DNA of 8,067 bases from an uncultured Collinsella sp. (GTDB lineage: Bacteria; Actinomycetota; Coriobacteriia; Coriobacteriales; Coriobacteriaceae), in NCBI GenBank assembly GCA_902470835.1, contig CABRHR010000096.1:1-8067 (forward strand), in the 5' to 3' direction. The translations under genes and the position numbers were made by a program. Under the pieces are notes generated by a model. It saw only the letters and a list, made by a program, of their open reading frames with translations, did not search any database and was not told where the DNA came from. Shown here in pieces: positions 1 through 6,904 of this stretch. The first letter of the stretch is position 1. Each line of letters starts with the position of its first letter.

Positions 1-47
1 CTACACTATCCTCTTCGTCGGCAGCGTCAGATGTGTATAAGAGACAG
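1..47. other. Nextera i5-side sequencing adapter (artefact)
   Basis: Non-biological sequence. It reads in order: the last six bases of the P5 flow-cell segment (ctacac, 1-6), an 8-base index tatcctct (7-14, which I recall as Nextera S503), tcgtcggcagcgtc (15-28), and the 19-base Tn5 mosaic end agatgtgtataagagacag (29-47). Genomic DNA starts at base 48. Reading frames running through it gain false N-termini such as MCIRDR (from base 31) or MYKRQ (from base 33). Identification rests on an exact match to well-known kit oligonucleotides recalled from memory. Confidence 0.98.
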
Positions 48-485
48 GCCACTTCCACGCCCGCGATCGCCATTGCGCTCGTGGTGCTCGTCGGCCTTGC
101 CTGCGGTTATCGCAAGCTCAAGACCGTCGGCAAGGTGCAGAAGTCTCAGCCGTGGGCATGCGGCTATGCTCCCAACGAGCATATGCCCGTCGTGGCCACG
201 ACCTTTGCCTCCGAGGTTTCCTGGTTTATGCAGCCGCTCTACACGCTGCGTGACCGCTGCACGGCTGTCTGCTGGTCCATCGCGCACTTCTTCCAGAAGC
301 TCACCGGTGTGGCCGAGGCCGTGGAGCCCGTGCCCGACAAGGTTCTCGTCGATGCCCCGCATAAGGGTGTCGAGAAGCTCGCCGACCTCGCGACTAAGCT
401 TGAAGGCGGCAACTACAGCATCTATATCTGCTATATCGTCGCGGCACTCGTGGTGTTCCTCGTGCTCGCCGTGCAAATGGGTTAA
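48..485 (+). CDS. hyfB: Hydrogenase-4 subunit B, C-terminal part (5' truncated)
   Basis: This is the last 145 codons of a HyfB/HycC-like protein, an antiporter-like (NuoL/M/N family) membrane subunit of the hydrogenase-4 complex that is thought to take part in proton translocation. The visible part starts inside a membrane helix (about residues 5-20 of the fragment). A loop with the motif WACGYAPN follows, then an amphipathic region with FASEVSWFMQPLYTLR. A final hydrophobic helix (YICYIVAALVVFLVLAVQ) ends just before the taa stop at 483-485. The conserved proton-channel helices lie upstream and are not in the window. E. coli HyfB has roughly 670 residues, so about three quarters is missing because the fragment ends here, not because the gene is broken. 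The open frame back to base 33 is adapter. The subunit B assignment rests mainly on position directly before hyfC and on the C-terminal pattern. Confidence 0.86.
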   Translation, partial: ATSTPAIAIALVVLVGLACGYRKLKTVGKVQKSQPWACGYAPNEHMPVVATTFASEVSWFMQPLYTLRDRCTAVCWSIAHFFQKLTGVAEAVEPVPDKVLVDAPHKGVEKLADLATKLEGGNYSIYICYIVAALVVFLVLAVQMG

Positions 486-497
486 GGAGGGGAGAGC

Positions 498-1424
498 ATG
501 AACAACATCGTACTTGCCGTTCTGCAGGGCGTGGTCGTCATGGCCGTCGCACCGTTCTTCTCCGGTCTCGGCCGCGTGATCCGCGCCAAGATGCACAACC
601 GTCGCGGCCCCAGCATCATGCAGGACTACCGCGACCTGGCCAAGCTCTTTGCGCGCCCCGAGTCCCAGAGCGAGGATGCGAGCTTTGCGCTGCGCATCAT
701 GCCGCCGCTGTTCTTCGCCGTCGCCTTTATGCTCGCGATGGGTCTGCCGCTCTTTACGGCACAAAGCCCCATCCCGATCTTTGGTGACGCCATCACCATC
801 ATGTACAGCCTGGCGCTCGCCCGCTTCTTCTTCGCCCTCTGCGGTGTGGATTCGTCCAACGCCTACGCCGGTATCGGCGGCGTCCGCGAGCTGCTCATGA
901 GCGTGCTCATCGAGCCGTCCATGCTGTTGGCGTTGTTTGCCGCCGCCCTGGTGTGCGGCTCCACCGATATCGCCACCATGGGTCAGCACATCATGACGGG
1001 TGCCATCGACGCGCCGGTCGCCGTGATCCTCGCCGGCATCGCCTTTGCGATTGCCTGCTACATGGAACTCGGCAAGCTGCCCTTTGATCAGGCCGAGGCC
1101 GAGCAGGAGCTTCAGGAGGGTCCGCTTGCCGAGCTTTCCGGCCCGTCGCTCGCCATGGCCAAGCTTGCCATGTCCATGAAACAGGTCCTGGTCGTCGCTT
1201 GGTTCTGCGCGATCTTCATCCCTTGGGGCGAGCCCGCGACTGTGGGCGCCGCTGCCGTTCTGGGCGCTGTCATCTTCCTGGTGAAGTGCCTGGTCGACTT
1301 TGTCGTATGCGGCGTGATCGAGAACTCCTGCTCGCGCTCGCGTTTTAAGGTACTCGGTAATCAGACCTGGGCCGTCGTTGGCATCGCCGTTCTGGCGTTT
1401 GTCTTCGTGGTCGTCGGCGTGTAG
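498..1424 (+). CDS. hyfC: Hydrogenase-4 membrane subunit C (NuoH/HycD-like)
   Basis: A 308-residue integral membrane protein homologous to HycD and to NuoH/ND1 of complex I. It is the membrane anchor that docks the hydrogenase arm (HyfG, H, I) onto the ion-translocating arm. Both family signatures are present. GRVIRAKMHNRRGP (residues 25-38) lies on the cytoplasmic side after the first helix. ELGKLPFDQAEAEQELQEG (190-208) is the acidic loop that in complex I lines the entrance to the E-channel. Several hydrophobic helices occupy the rest, with the last at the C-terminus (VVGIAVLAFVFVVVGV). Length agrees with E. coli HyfC (about 315). The ATG start is preceded by AAGGAGG at 484-490 with a 7-base spacer, and that site overlaps the hyfB stop. 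The gap to hyfB is 12 bases, so co-translation is likely. I see nothing unusual in it. Confidence 0.95.
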   Translation: MNNIVLAVLQGVVVMAVAPFFSGLGRVIRAKMHNRRGPSIMQDYRDLAKLFARPESQSEDASFALRIMPPLFFAVAFMLAMGLPLFTAQSPIPIFGDAITIMYSLALARFFFALCGVDSSNAYAGIGGVRELLMSVLIEPSMLLALFAAALVCGSTDIATMGQHIMTGAIDAPVAVILAGIAFAIACYMELGKLPFDQAEAEQELQEGPLAELSGPSLAMAKLAMSMKQVLVVAWFCAIFIPWGEPATVGAAAVLGAVIFLVKCLVDFVVCGVIENSCSRSRFKVLGNQTWAVVGIAVLAFVFVVVGV

Positions 1425-1439
1425 GAGAAGGGAGAAACA

Positions 1440-2897
1440 ATGTCATTTGCAGTCAGTCTGTCCCTTCTCGGCTTGGTCGCTATCGCGGCCCCGATGGTGG
1501 CCTCGGTGCTCGTCGCCCTGTTCCCCCGTCCGTACGCCAAGTGGTTCAGCGTTTTGGGTGCCGCCGTCTCGACGGCCTGCACCATCGCCCTCGCCGCGAA
1601 TTTCGCTGGCGCCGGCATGCCCGACACGCAGGTCCCCCTGATCTCGTTTGGGCAGACCCTCGTCATGGGATTCACCTTCGATCGCATGAGCACGCTGCTC
1701 GCGCCCGCCTTTGTGGGTATTGGCCTGCTTGTCGTGATCTATTCGATTCCCTATATGAGCGAGAATAACCGTGAGCATCCCGACGCACCGCGTCGTCGCT
1801 TCTACGCGTATCTCGCGACCTTCATCGGTGCCATGGCCGGCCTCGTGTACAGCTCGACCCTTTTGGGTCAGCTCGTGTTCTTTGAGATCACGGGTGCCTG
1901 CTCTTGGGGCCTCATCAGCTACTATATGTCGCCTACGGCCAAGAAGGCCGGCATGAAGGCCCTGATCATTACGCATATCGGTGCGCTCGGCCTGTATCTG
2001 GGCGCCGCCATCGTGTTTGCCCACACCGGCACCTTCGCCATTACCGCGATTGCCGGCCTCGACGCCAAGCTCAAGGCTATCGTCCTTTTGCTCGTGCTGT
2101 TTGCGGCCTGGGCCAAGTCCGCACAGGTTCCCATGTACATGTGGCTGCCTTCGGCCATGGAGGCGCCGACGCCTGTTTCGGCCTACCTGCATGGTGCCTC
2201 GATGGTTAAGGTCGGCGTGTGCGTGTTCGCGCGCGCACTCGTCTCTGCCGGCGAGATTCCCGAGATCGTGGGCTGGGTCGCCATTATCGACGCCATGGTC
2301 ACCATGCTCTTTGGCTTCCTGATGTACCTGCCGCAAAAGGACATGAAGCGCCTGCTGGCCTTCTCCACGATCGCCCAGCTCTCCTATGTGTTCTTTGGTC
2401 TGGGCCTTTCGGTCTTTGGCAGCCAGCTCGCCTTCGATGGTGCCGTGTGCCACATCTTTAACCACGCCTTCGCCAAGACCCTGTTCTTCCTGATCGCGGG
2501 TTCGTTCTCCTTTACGCTCGGCACGCGTATGCTGCCCAAGCTGCGCGGCATCGTAAAGAAGTACCCGATCTCGGGTGTGGGCTTTGGTGTGGCGGCGCTC
2601 GCCATTGCCGGCGTGCCGCCCATGAACACGTTCTTCTCGAAGTTCCAGATTATCGCCGGCGGCTTTTCCGTTGGTGCCGGCAACGTCGCGATTCTGGTGC
2701 TCGTGTGCATCATGGTCGCCGAGACCGTCGCCACCTTTGCCTGGTTCCTCAAGTGGATGGGCTATTGCCTGCCCGGTGAGCCGAGCGAGGAAGTCGCCGC
2801 TGGTGCACCGCTCCCCAAGGCAATGGCATTCGTGTTCATCGTACTCATCATCATGGTCATCGTCAGCGGCCCGCTTTCGGCCAGCTGGATCGGTTAG
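1440..2897 (+). CDS. hyfD: Hydrogenase-4 subunit D, antiporter-like (NuoL/M/N family)
   Basis: A 485-residue polytopic membrane protein of the proton-conducting transporter family (NuoL/M/N, MrpA/D), expected to carry one ion channel of the complex. Family residues in place are the helix-5 glutamate E149 in FFEITGACSWG, the helix-7 lysine K226 in WAKSAQVPMYMWLP, K257 in HGASMVKVGV, and K346 in FNHAFAKTLFF on the discontinuous helix. EAPTPVSAYLHGAS is the classical signature after helix 7. About 13-14 hydrophobic helices are evident. Length matches E. coli HyfD (about 479). HyfD has no equivalent in the smaller E. coli hydrogenase-3 (Hyc) complex, which points to the Hyf type. The ATG lies 15 bases after hyfC, with AAGGGAG (1428-1434) as the likely ribosome site. 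The D label rather than F or B rests on gene order and length. Confidence 0.93.
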   Translation: MSFAVSLSLLGLVAIAAPMVASVLVALFPRPYAKWFSVLGAAVSTACTIALAANFAGAGMPDTQVPLISFGQTLVMGFTFDRMSTLLAPAFVGIGLLVVIYSIPYMSENNREHPDAPRRRFYAYLATFIGAMAGLVYSSTLLGQLVFFEITGACSWGLISYYMSPTAKKAGMKALIITHIGALGLYLGAAIVFAHTGTFAITAIAGLDAKLKAIVLLLVLFAAWAKSAQVPMYMWLPSAMEAPTPVSAYLHGASMVKVGVCVFARALVSAGEIPEIVGWVAIIDAMVTMLFGFLMYLPQKDMKRLLAFSTIAQLSYVFFGLGLSVFGSQLAFDGAVCHIFNHAFAKTLFFLIAGSFSFTLGTRMLPKLRGIVKKYPISGVGFGVAALAIAGVPPMNTFFSKFQIIAGGFSVGAGNVAILVLVCIMVAETVATFAWFLKWMGYCLPGEPSEEVAAGAPLPKAMAFVFIVLIIMVIVSGPLSASWIG

Positions 2898-2901
2898 GAG
2901 G
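2896..2901 (+). promoter_or_regulatory. Ribosome binding site of hyfE, overlapping hyfD stop
   Basis: AGGAGG, with the hyfD stop codon tag (2895-2897) supplying its first bases, 9 bases before the ATG at 2911. The overlap places termination and re-initiation side by side, which suggests that translation of hyfE is coupled to hyfD. Confidence 0.8.
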
Positions 2902-2910
2902 TAGAACGAC

Positions 2911-3564
2911 ATGGGTTATTCGATCGTCAACATCCTTGGCGGCCTTCTGATCGTCACGTCCACCATGGTGGTCGTCTCAAAGAACATCAAGCACGCCATC
3001 AGCTGGTATGCGGTGCAGTCGCTGGTGCTCGTGGGACTGCTCGCCACGCTCGGTGTCACTACCGGCGCGCAGGAGCTGCTTATGTGGGCTGGATCTGCCT
3101 TTATCACCAAGGTCGTCCTGGTCCCTTACATCCTCAACCGCGCATACAAGAAGATGGGCGAGCCGAGCGACGCATCGCTCAAGGCCGGCCTTAAGCCCGC
3201 ATGGGCCATTTGCATCATCGCCGTGGAGGTCGCGATCTGCTTTACCGTCGTGACGCAGATCAGCCTGCCCACGGCCGAGGTCGCAACGCCTGCGCTCGCT
3301 ATTAGCTTCGCTCACTTCTTTGTGGGCCTCACCTGCATCATCTCGCAGCGCAACATCATGAAGCAGATCTTTGGATACTGCCTTATGGAAAACGGCAGCC
3401 ATGTGACGCTCGCGCTTTTGGCCCCCACCGCTCCCGAGATCATCGAGATCGGTATTGCCACCGACGCCATCTTTGCCGTCATCATCATGTCCATCGTCGT
3501 GCGTCGCATTTGGGACGACTCCCACTCGCTCGATGCGCGCGACCTGTCCGAGCTGAGGGGGTAG
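2911..3564 (+). CDS. hyfE: Hydrogenase-4 membrane subunit E (NuoK-like C-terminal half)
   Basis: A 217-residue membrane protein with about six or seven hydrophobic helices. HyfE has no counterpart in hydrogenase-3, so it helps identify this as hydrogenase-4. The N-terminal half (residues 1-80) has about three helices, followed by a basic loop RAYKKMG. The C-terminal half (from about residue 130) looks like NuoK/MrpC: a helix FFVGLTCIISQRN, then KQIFGYCLMENGSHVTLALLA with buried E160, and a last helix ending in VVRRIW. The terminal SELRG resembles the SEMRG end of E. coli NuoK as I remember it. Its probable role is to link HyfC to the antiporter-like subunits in the ion path. Length equals E. 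coli HyfE (216). The start is fixed by AGGAGG at 2896-2901. The gap to hyfD is 13 bases. Confidence 0.92.
   Translation: MGYSIVNILGGLLIVTSTMVVVSKNIKHAISWYAVQSLVLVGLLATLGVTTGAQELLMWAGSAFITKVVLVPYILNRAYKKMGEPSDASLKAGLKPAWAICIIAVEVAICFTVVTQISLPTAEVATPALAISFAHFFVGLTCIISQRNIMKQIFGYCLMENGSHVTLALLAPTAPEIIEIGIATDAIFAVIIMSIVVRRIWDDSHSLDARDLSELRG
3555..3561 (+). promoter_or_regulatory. Ribosome binding site of hyfF inside the end of hyfE
   Basis: GAGGGGG lies within the last codons of hyfE and ends 6 bases before the hyfF ATG at 3568. The hyfE stop tag (3562-3564) sits between the site and the start. It is G-rich rather than a perfect AGGAGG but well placed. Confidence 0.65.
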
Positions 3565-3567
3565 TCC

Positions 3568-5127
3568 ATGGAAACGTTGATTCTCGCCCTGCTCGCGACT
3601 CCTTTGGTGTTCTCGCTGGTCATGGCGTTTTTGCCCAAGAACACGTCCTATAACGTGTTTGCCGGTCTCAACCTGGTCTCCGTCGCAGCCGTCCTGGTGC
3701 TGTCGATTATGACGGCCGGTGACGTCCTTATGAGCGGCGAAACCGCGAGCGCTCTTGGCCTGTGGTTCCACCTCGATTCGCTGGGCGCCATCTTTGTGCT
3801 GCTCATCGGCTTTATCGGTTTTCTTACGGGGCTGTTCTCGCTGCCCTATGTAAAGGCCGATATCGAGGAGGGCTCCATGCCCGCCGAGCGCGCCAAGCAG
3901 TATTTTGCGCTGTTTAGCCTGTTTGTGTTCACCATGCTGCTCGCATGCCTGTCCAACAACATGATCCTCACCTGGGCCGCCGTGGAGGCAACCACGCTTT
4001 CCACCGTGTTCCTCGTGGGTATCTACAAGAACAAGACGGCCCTCGAGGCTTCTTGGAAGTATGCGATGGTCTGCACCGCCGGCGTGGCCTTTGGCCTGTT
4101 CGGCACGCTGCTGATCTACGCCAACGCCGCCGACGTGATTCCCAACGCCCACGAGGCCGCGTTTCTGTCGTGCGTGCTGCCGTATGCCGACCAGTTCGAC
4201 CCGACGCTCATGCGCCTCGCCTTTGCGTTTGTCGTGATCGGCTTTGGCACCAAGGCCGGCCTGTTCCCCATGCATACTTGGCTGCCCGATGCCCACTCCC
4301 AGGCTCCGAGCCCTGTCTCGGCCCTGCTCTCGGGCGTGCTGCTTAAGTGCGCCATGCTTGTGATCATGCGCTTCTACGGCTTTACCATCCAGGCCGTGGG
4401 CGCCGAGTATCCGCAACTTTTGCTGCTGATCGTCGGCACGCTGTCCATTTTGGTGGCGGCGCTTTCGATGTTTCGCCAGGACGACCTCAAGCGCCGCTTT
4501 GCGTACTCGTCTGTGGAGAACGTGGGCGTTATCGCCCTGTGCCTGGGTATCGGTGGCCCGCTGGGTATCGCCGCGGCCCTGCTGCACTGCGTGTTCCACG
4601 GCTTTACCAAGACGCTTGCCTTCTGCGTGTCCGGCAACATCCAGCACGCCTTTGGCACGCGTAGCCTGGCCAAGATCCAGGGCGTCGTCGAGGTTGCCCC
4701 CGCAACCGCCGCGCTCGCCGTCCTGGCGCTGCTCGGTCTTGGTGCCTTCCCGCCCTTTGGCATGTTTATCTCCGAGTTCCTGACTTTTGTCGCCGGTGTT
4801 ACCTCCGGTCCCATGTGGCTGGTCGTCGTGGTCGCCCTCGGTCTTACCGTGGCCATCTCTGCGCTCTCCCGTATCGCACTCAAGTCGGTGTTCGGCCATG
4901 CGCCCCAGGGCATGGGCAAGCATGAGGCCCCGGCGCTCATGCTTATCCCCGAAATCATCCTGGCCGTCATGATCTTGTGGTTTGGCATCGCCACCCCGCT
5001 GCCCCTCGTGCACGGTGTGGAGACCGCGACCGGCATCGTACTCGAGCAGAGCACCGAGGAACTTCACGCGACGCCGATGTACCGCGCTGTGTTCGGTACC
5101 GAGACCGCTCAGAGCGAGGTGGAGTAA
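3568..5127 (+). CDS. hyfF: Hydrogenase-4 subunit F, antiporter-like (NuoL/M/N family)
   Basis: A 519-residue polytopic membrane protein and the second complete NuoL/M/N-type subunit in the window. Channel residues expected for the family are present: E140 in WAAVEATTLSTVF (helix 5), K229 in TKAGLFPMHTWLPDAH (helix 7), K260 in LLSGVLLKCAM, and K348 in HGFTKTLAFCVSG on the discontinuous helix. The signature APSPVSALLSG follows helix 7, and FRQDDLKRRFAYSSVENVG is the typical cytoplasmic loop into the next helix. The polar tail from about residue 480 onward contains EQSTEELHATPMYRAV and is probably soluble. Length matches E. coli HyfF (about 526). HyfF is also absent from hydrogenase-3. The start lies 3 bases after the hyfE stop. 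It is related to HyfD by ancient duplication but clearly diverged. Confidence 0.94.
   Translation: METLILALLATPLVFSLVMAFLPKNTSYNVFAGLNLVSVAAVLVLSIMTAGDVLMSGETASALGLWFHLDSLGAIFVLLIGFIGFLTGLFSLPYVKADIEEGSMPAERAKQYFALFSLFVFTMLLACLSNNMILTWAAVEATTLSTVFLVGIYKNKTALEASWKYAMVCTAGVAFGLFGTLLIYANAADVIPNAHEAAFLSCVLPYADQFDPTLMRLAFAFVVIGFGTKAGLFPMHTWLPDAHSQAPSPVSALLSGVLLKCAMLVIMRFYGFTIQAVGAEYPQLLLLIVGTLSILVAALSMFRQDDLKRRFAYSSVENVGVIALCLGIGGPLGIAAALLHCVFHGFTKTLAFCVSGNIQHAFGTRSLAKIQGVVEVAPATAALAVLALLGLGAFPPFGMFISEFLTFVAGVTSGPMWLVVVVALGLTVAISALSRIALKSVFGHAPQGMGKHEAPALMLIPEIILAVMILWFGIATPLPLVHGVETATGIVLEQSTEELHATPMYRAVFGTETAQSEVE
5116..5124 (+). promoter_or_regulatory. Weak ribosome binding site of hyfG
   Basis: GAGGTGGAG encodes the last residues of HyfF and ends 6 bases before the hyfG ATG at 5131. 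It is a poorer match to the anti-Shine-Dalgarno than the sites of hyfC, hyfE, hyfH and hyfI. With a 3-base gap to the hyfF stop, re-initiation by terminating ribosomes is a plausible way to start hyfG. Confidence 0.5.
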
Positions 5128-5130
5128 CGA

Positions 5131-6903
5131 ATGATTGAAACTGAGAACAAGGTGTATGCCCGTCGCTGCGAGAGCCATGTCGAGGCCCTGCGCCGCGCCG
5201 TTCCGGGCTGCATCGAGAAGGTCGAGTGGCAGTGCGAGGACCAGCTGACGATTACCGTCAAGCAGGACAAGCTGCCCGAGGCCGTCCACTACCTGTATTA
5301 CGAGCGCTACGGCTGGATTCCTGTGATCATCGGCAACGACGAGCGCAGTCTGTGCGGCCGTTACGCCGTGTACTACGTCATCTCCATGGAGGGGGAGGAC
5401 CCCGGCTGGGTGACCGTGCGCACCGAGGTCGATCCCGCCAAGATGACGTTCCCGTCCGTGACGCCGTTCGTCCCCGCCTGCGTGTGGGGCGAGCGCGAGC
5501 TGCGCGATATGTTTGGCCTGATTCCCGAGGGTCTGCCCGATCGTCGCCGCCTGGTGCTGCCCGATGACTGGCCCAGCGGCCTGTACCCGCTGCGCAAGGA
5601 CTCCATGGACTACCGCTTCCGTCCCGCTCCCGCGAGCGACATGGAAAACTACGAGTTCTTGGCCGATACCAAGGGCAAGGAGACGACGCTCGTCCCCATG
5701 GGCCCGTTGCACATTACCTCCGACGAGCCCGGCCACTTCCGCCTGTTCGTCGAGGGCGAGACGATCGTCGACGCCGACTACCGTCTGTTCTACGTGCACC
5801 GCGGCATGGAGAAGGTTGCCGAGACGCGTCTGAACTATGACGCCGTGACGTTCCTCGCCGACCGCATCTGCGGCATCTGCGGCTGCGCCCACTCGGTGGC
5901 CTACGCCGAGGCCGTCGAGCGCGCTCAGGGCATCCATGTTCCGCCGCGCGCCCAGTACACCCGCGCTATCATGCTCGAGGTTGAGCGCCTGCACTCGCAT
6001 CTGCTCAACATTGGCCTGGCGTCGCACTACACGGGCTTCGACTCCGGCTTCCAGCAGTTCTTCCGCGTCCGCGAGAAGTCCATGGACCTGGCCGAGAAGC
6101 TCTCCGGTCACCGCAAGACCTACGGCCTCAACGTGATCGGCGGCGTGCGTCGCGACATTTTGGCTGAGCAGAAGCTCTCCACGCTCACGACCATCCACCA
6201 GCTGCGCTCCGAGGTTCAGGAGCTCGTCGACGTCTTACTCTCCACGCCCAACTTTATTGAGCGTACGAGTGGCATCGGCATCTTGGACCGCAAGATTGCA
6301 CGCGACTTCTCGCCGGTCGGCCCGCTCATGCGTGGCTCGGGCTATGCCCGCGACGTGCGCTTTGACCATCCCTTCGACGGCTACGCCGATCCGGATGTTC
6401 AGAAGATGCATGCTGCCACGGCCGACACCTGCGATGCCTTCGGCCGTACCGCCGTTCGCATCCAGGAGGTCTACGATTCGATCGACATGATCGAGACCAT
6501 GCTCGAGAACTGCCCGTCGGGCCCCATCCTCACCACGGATTGGGAGTACACCCCGCACAAGTACGCCATCGGCGCCACCGAGGCGCCGCGCGGCGAGGAC
6601 GTGCACTGGGCCATGCTCGGCAATAACCAGAAGTGCTACCGCTGGCGCGCCAAGGCCGCCACGTACAGCAACTGGCCGGTCCTGCGCTACATGTTCCGCG
6701 GCAACACCGTGGGCGACGCGGCGCTGATCGTCGGCTCGCTCGACCCGTGCTACTCCTGCACCGACCGCGTGACGGTGACCGATGTCGCCGCCAAGCGCGA
6801 CCACGTGCTCGACAAGGAGCAGTTCGAGAACGTCTGGCGCGACAAGTCGCCGCTTGCGGGCGAGGGCACCATGGCCGCTCCGCTCGATGAGGAGGCGCTC
6901 TAA
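5131..6903 (+). CDS. hyfG: Hydrogenase-4 large catalytic subunit (NuoC-NuoD fusion)
   Basis: A 590-residue group 4a [NiFe] hydrogenase large subunit that reduces protons to H2 at a NiFe(CN)2CO centre on the cytoplasmic side. Domain 1 (about 1-165) is the 30-kDa/NuoC-like domain with signature ERELRDMFG (121-129). Domain 2 (about 175-546) is the 49-kDa/NuoD-like catalytic domain, with VHRGMEK early on. Both metal motifs are intact: RICGIC with C247 and C250, and DPCYSCTDR with C540 and C543. The subunit should therefore be catalytic, unlike NuoD. HycE of E. coli is cleaved after the Arg of this last motif by the protease HycI. The equivalent cut here, between R546 and V547, would remove 44 residues, against 32 in HycE. 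C252, just after the first motif, is an extra cysteine. The gene starts 3 bases after hyfF. Confidence 0.96.
   Translation: MIETENKVYARRCESHVEALRRAVPGCIEKVEWQCEDQLTITVKQDKLPEAVHYLYYERYGWIPVIIGNDERSLCGRYAVYYVISMEGEDPGWVTVRTEVDPAKMTFPSVTPFVPACVWGERELRDMFGLIPEGLPDRRRLVLPDDWPSGLYPLRKDSMDYRFRPAPASDMENYEFLADTKGKETTLVPMGPLHITSDEPGHFRLFVEGETIVDADYRLFYVHRGMEKVAETRLNYDAVTFLADRICGICGCAHSVAYAEAVERAQGIHVPPRAQYTRAIMLEVERLHSHLLNIGLASHYTGFDSGFQQFFRVREKSMDLAEKLSGHRKTYGLNVIGGVRRDILAEQKLSTLTTIHQLRSEVQELVDVLLSTPNFIERTSGIGILDRKIARDFSPVGPLMRGSGYARDVRFDHPFDGYADPDVQKMHAATADTCDAFGRTAVRIQEVYDSIDMIETMLENCPSGPILTTDWEYTPHKYAIGATEAPRGEDVHWAMLGNNQKCYRWRAKAATYSNWPVLRYMFRGNTVGDAALIVGSLDPCYSCTDRVTVTDVAAKRDHVLDKEQFENVWRDKSPLAGEGTMAAPLDEEAL
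6890..6895 (+). promoter_or_regulatory. Ribosome binding site that sets the hyfH start
   Basis: AGGAGG within the last codons of hyfG lies 9 bases before the ATG at 6905. It selects MLKLWKV as the HyfH N-terminus. The longer open frame beginning at 6782 would add 41 arginine- and serine-rich residues that are merely hyfG read in another frame. Confidence 0.85.
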
Positions 6904-6904
6904 T

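Noticed and set aside
31..501. Plus-strand frame starting MCIRDR
   Set aside because: The start is encoded by adapter and the frame is an arginine/serine-rich shadow of hyfB.
27..989. Minus-strand open frame of 320 codons at the left end
   Set aside because: Antisense to hyfB and hyfC, and its C-terminal SLIHI is encoded by the Nextera mosaic end.
1443..2912. Minus-strand open frame of 489 codons opposite hyfD
   Set aside because: Exact mirror of hyfD with the same low-complexity charged composition. There is no family motif, and hyfD itself has clear NuoL/M/N motifs.
486..5130. Possibility that the operon encodes complex I (Nuo) or an Ech-type hydrogenase
   Set aside because: HyfG keeps both CxxC metal motifs that NuoD lacks, so this is not complex I. 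Ech has a single antiporter-like subunit, whereas here HyfD and HyfF (and HyfB) are present in hyf order with HyfE.
2977..6198. Minus-strand open frame of more than 1000 codons opposite hyfE, hyfF and hyfG
   Set aside because: It lies antisense to three well-supported genes and follows their codon phase only by chance of GC-rich third positions. Its product is a monotonous His/Gly/Asp/Arg/Glu-rich string with no domain, no hydrophobic core and no ribosome site. It is a composition artefact.
6782..6904. Longer N-terminus for HyfH
   Set aside because: The 41 added residues are hyfG in another frame, with no similarity to HycF. The AGGAGG at 6890-6895 and the MLKLWKV start at 6905 fit the family length pattern.
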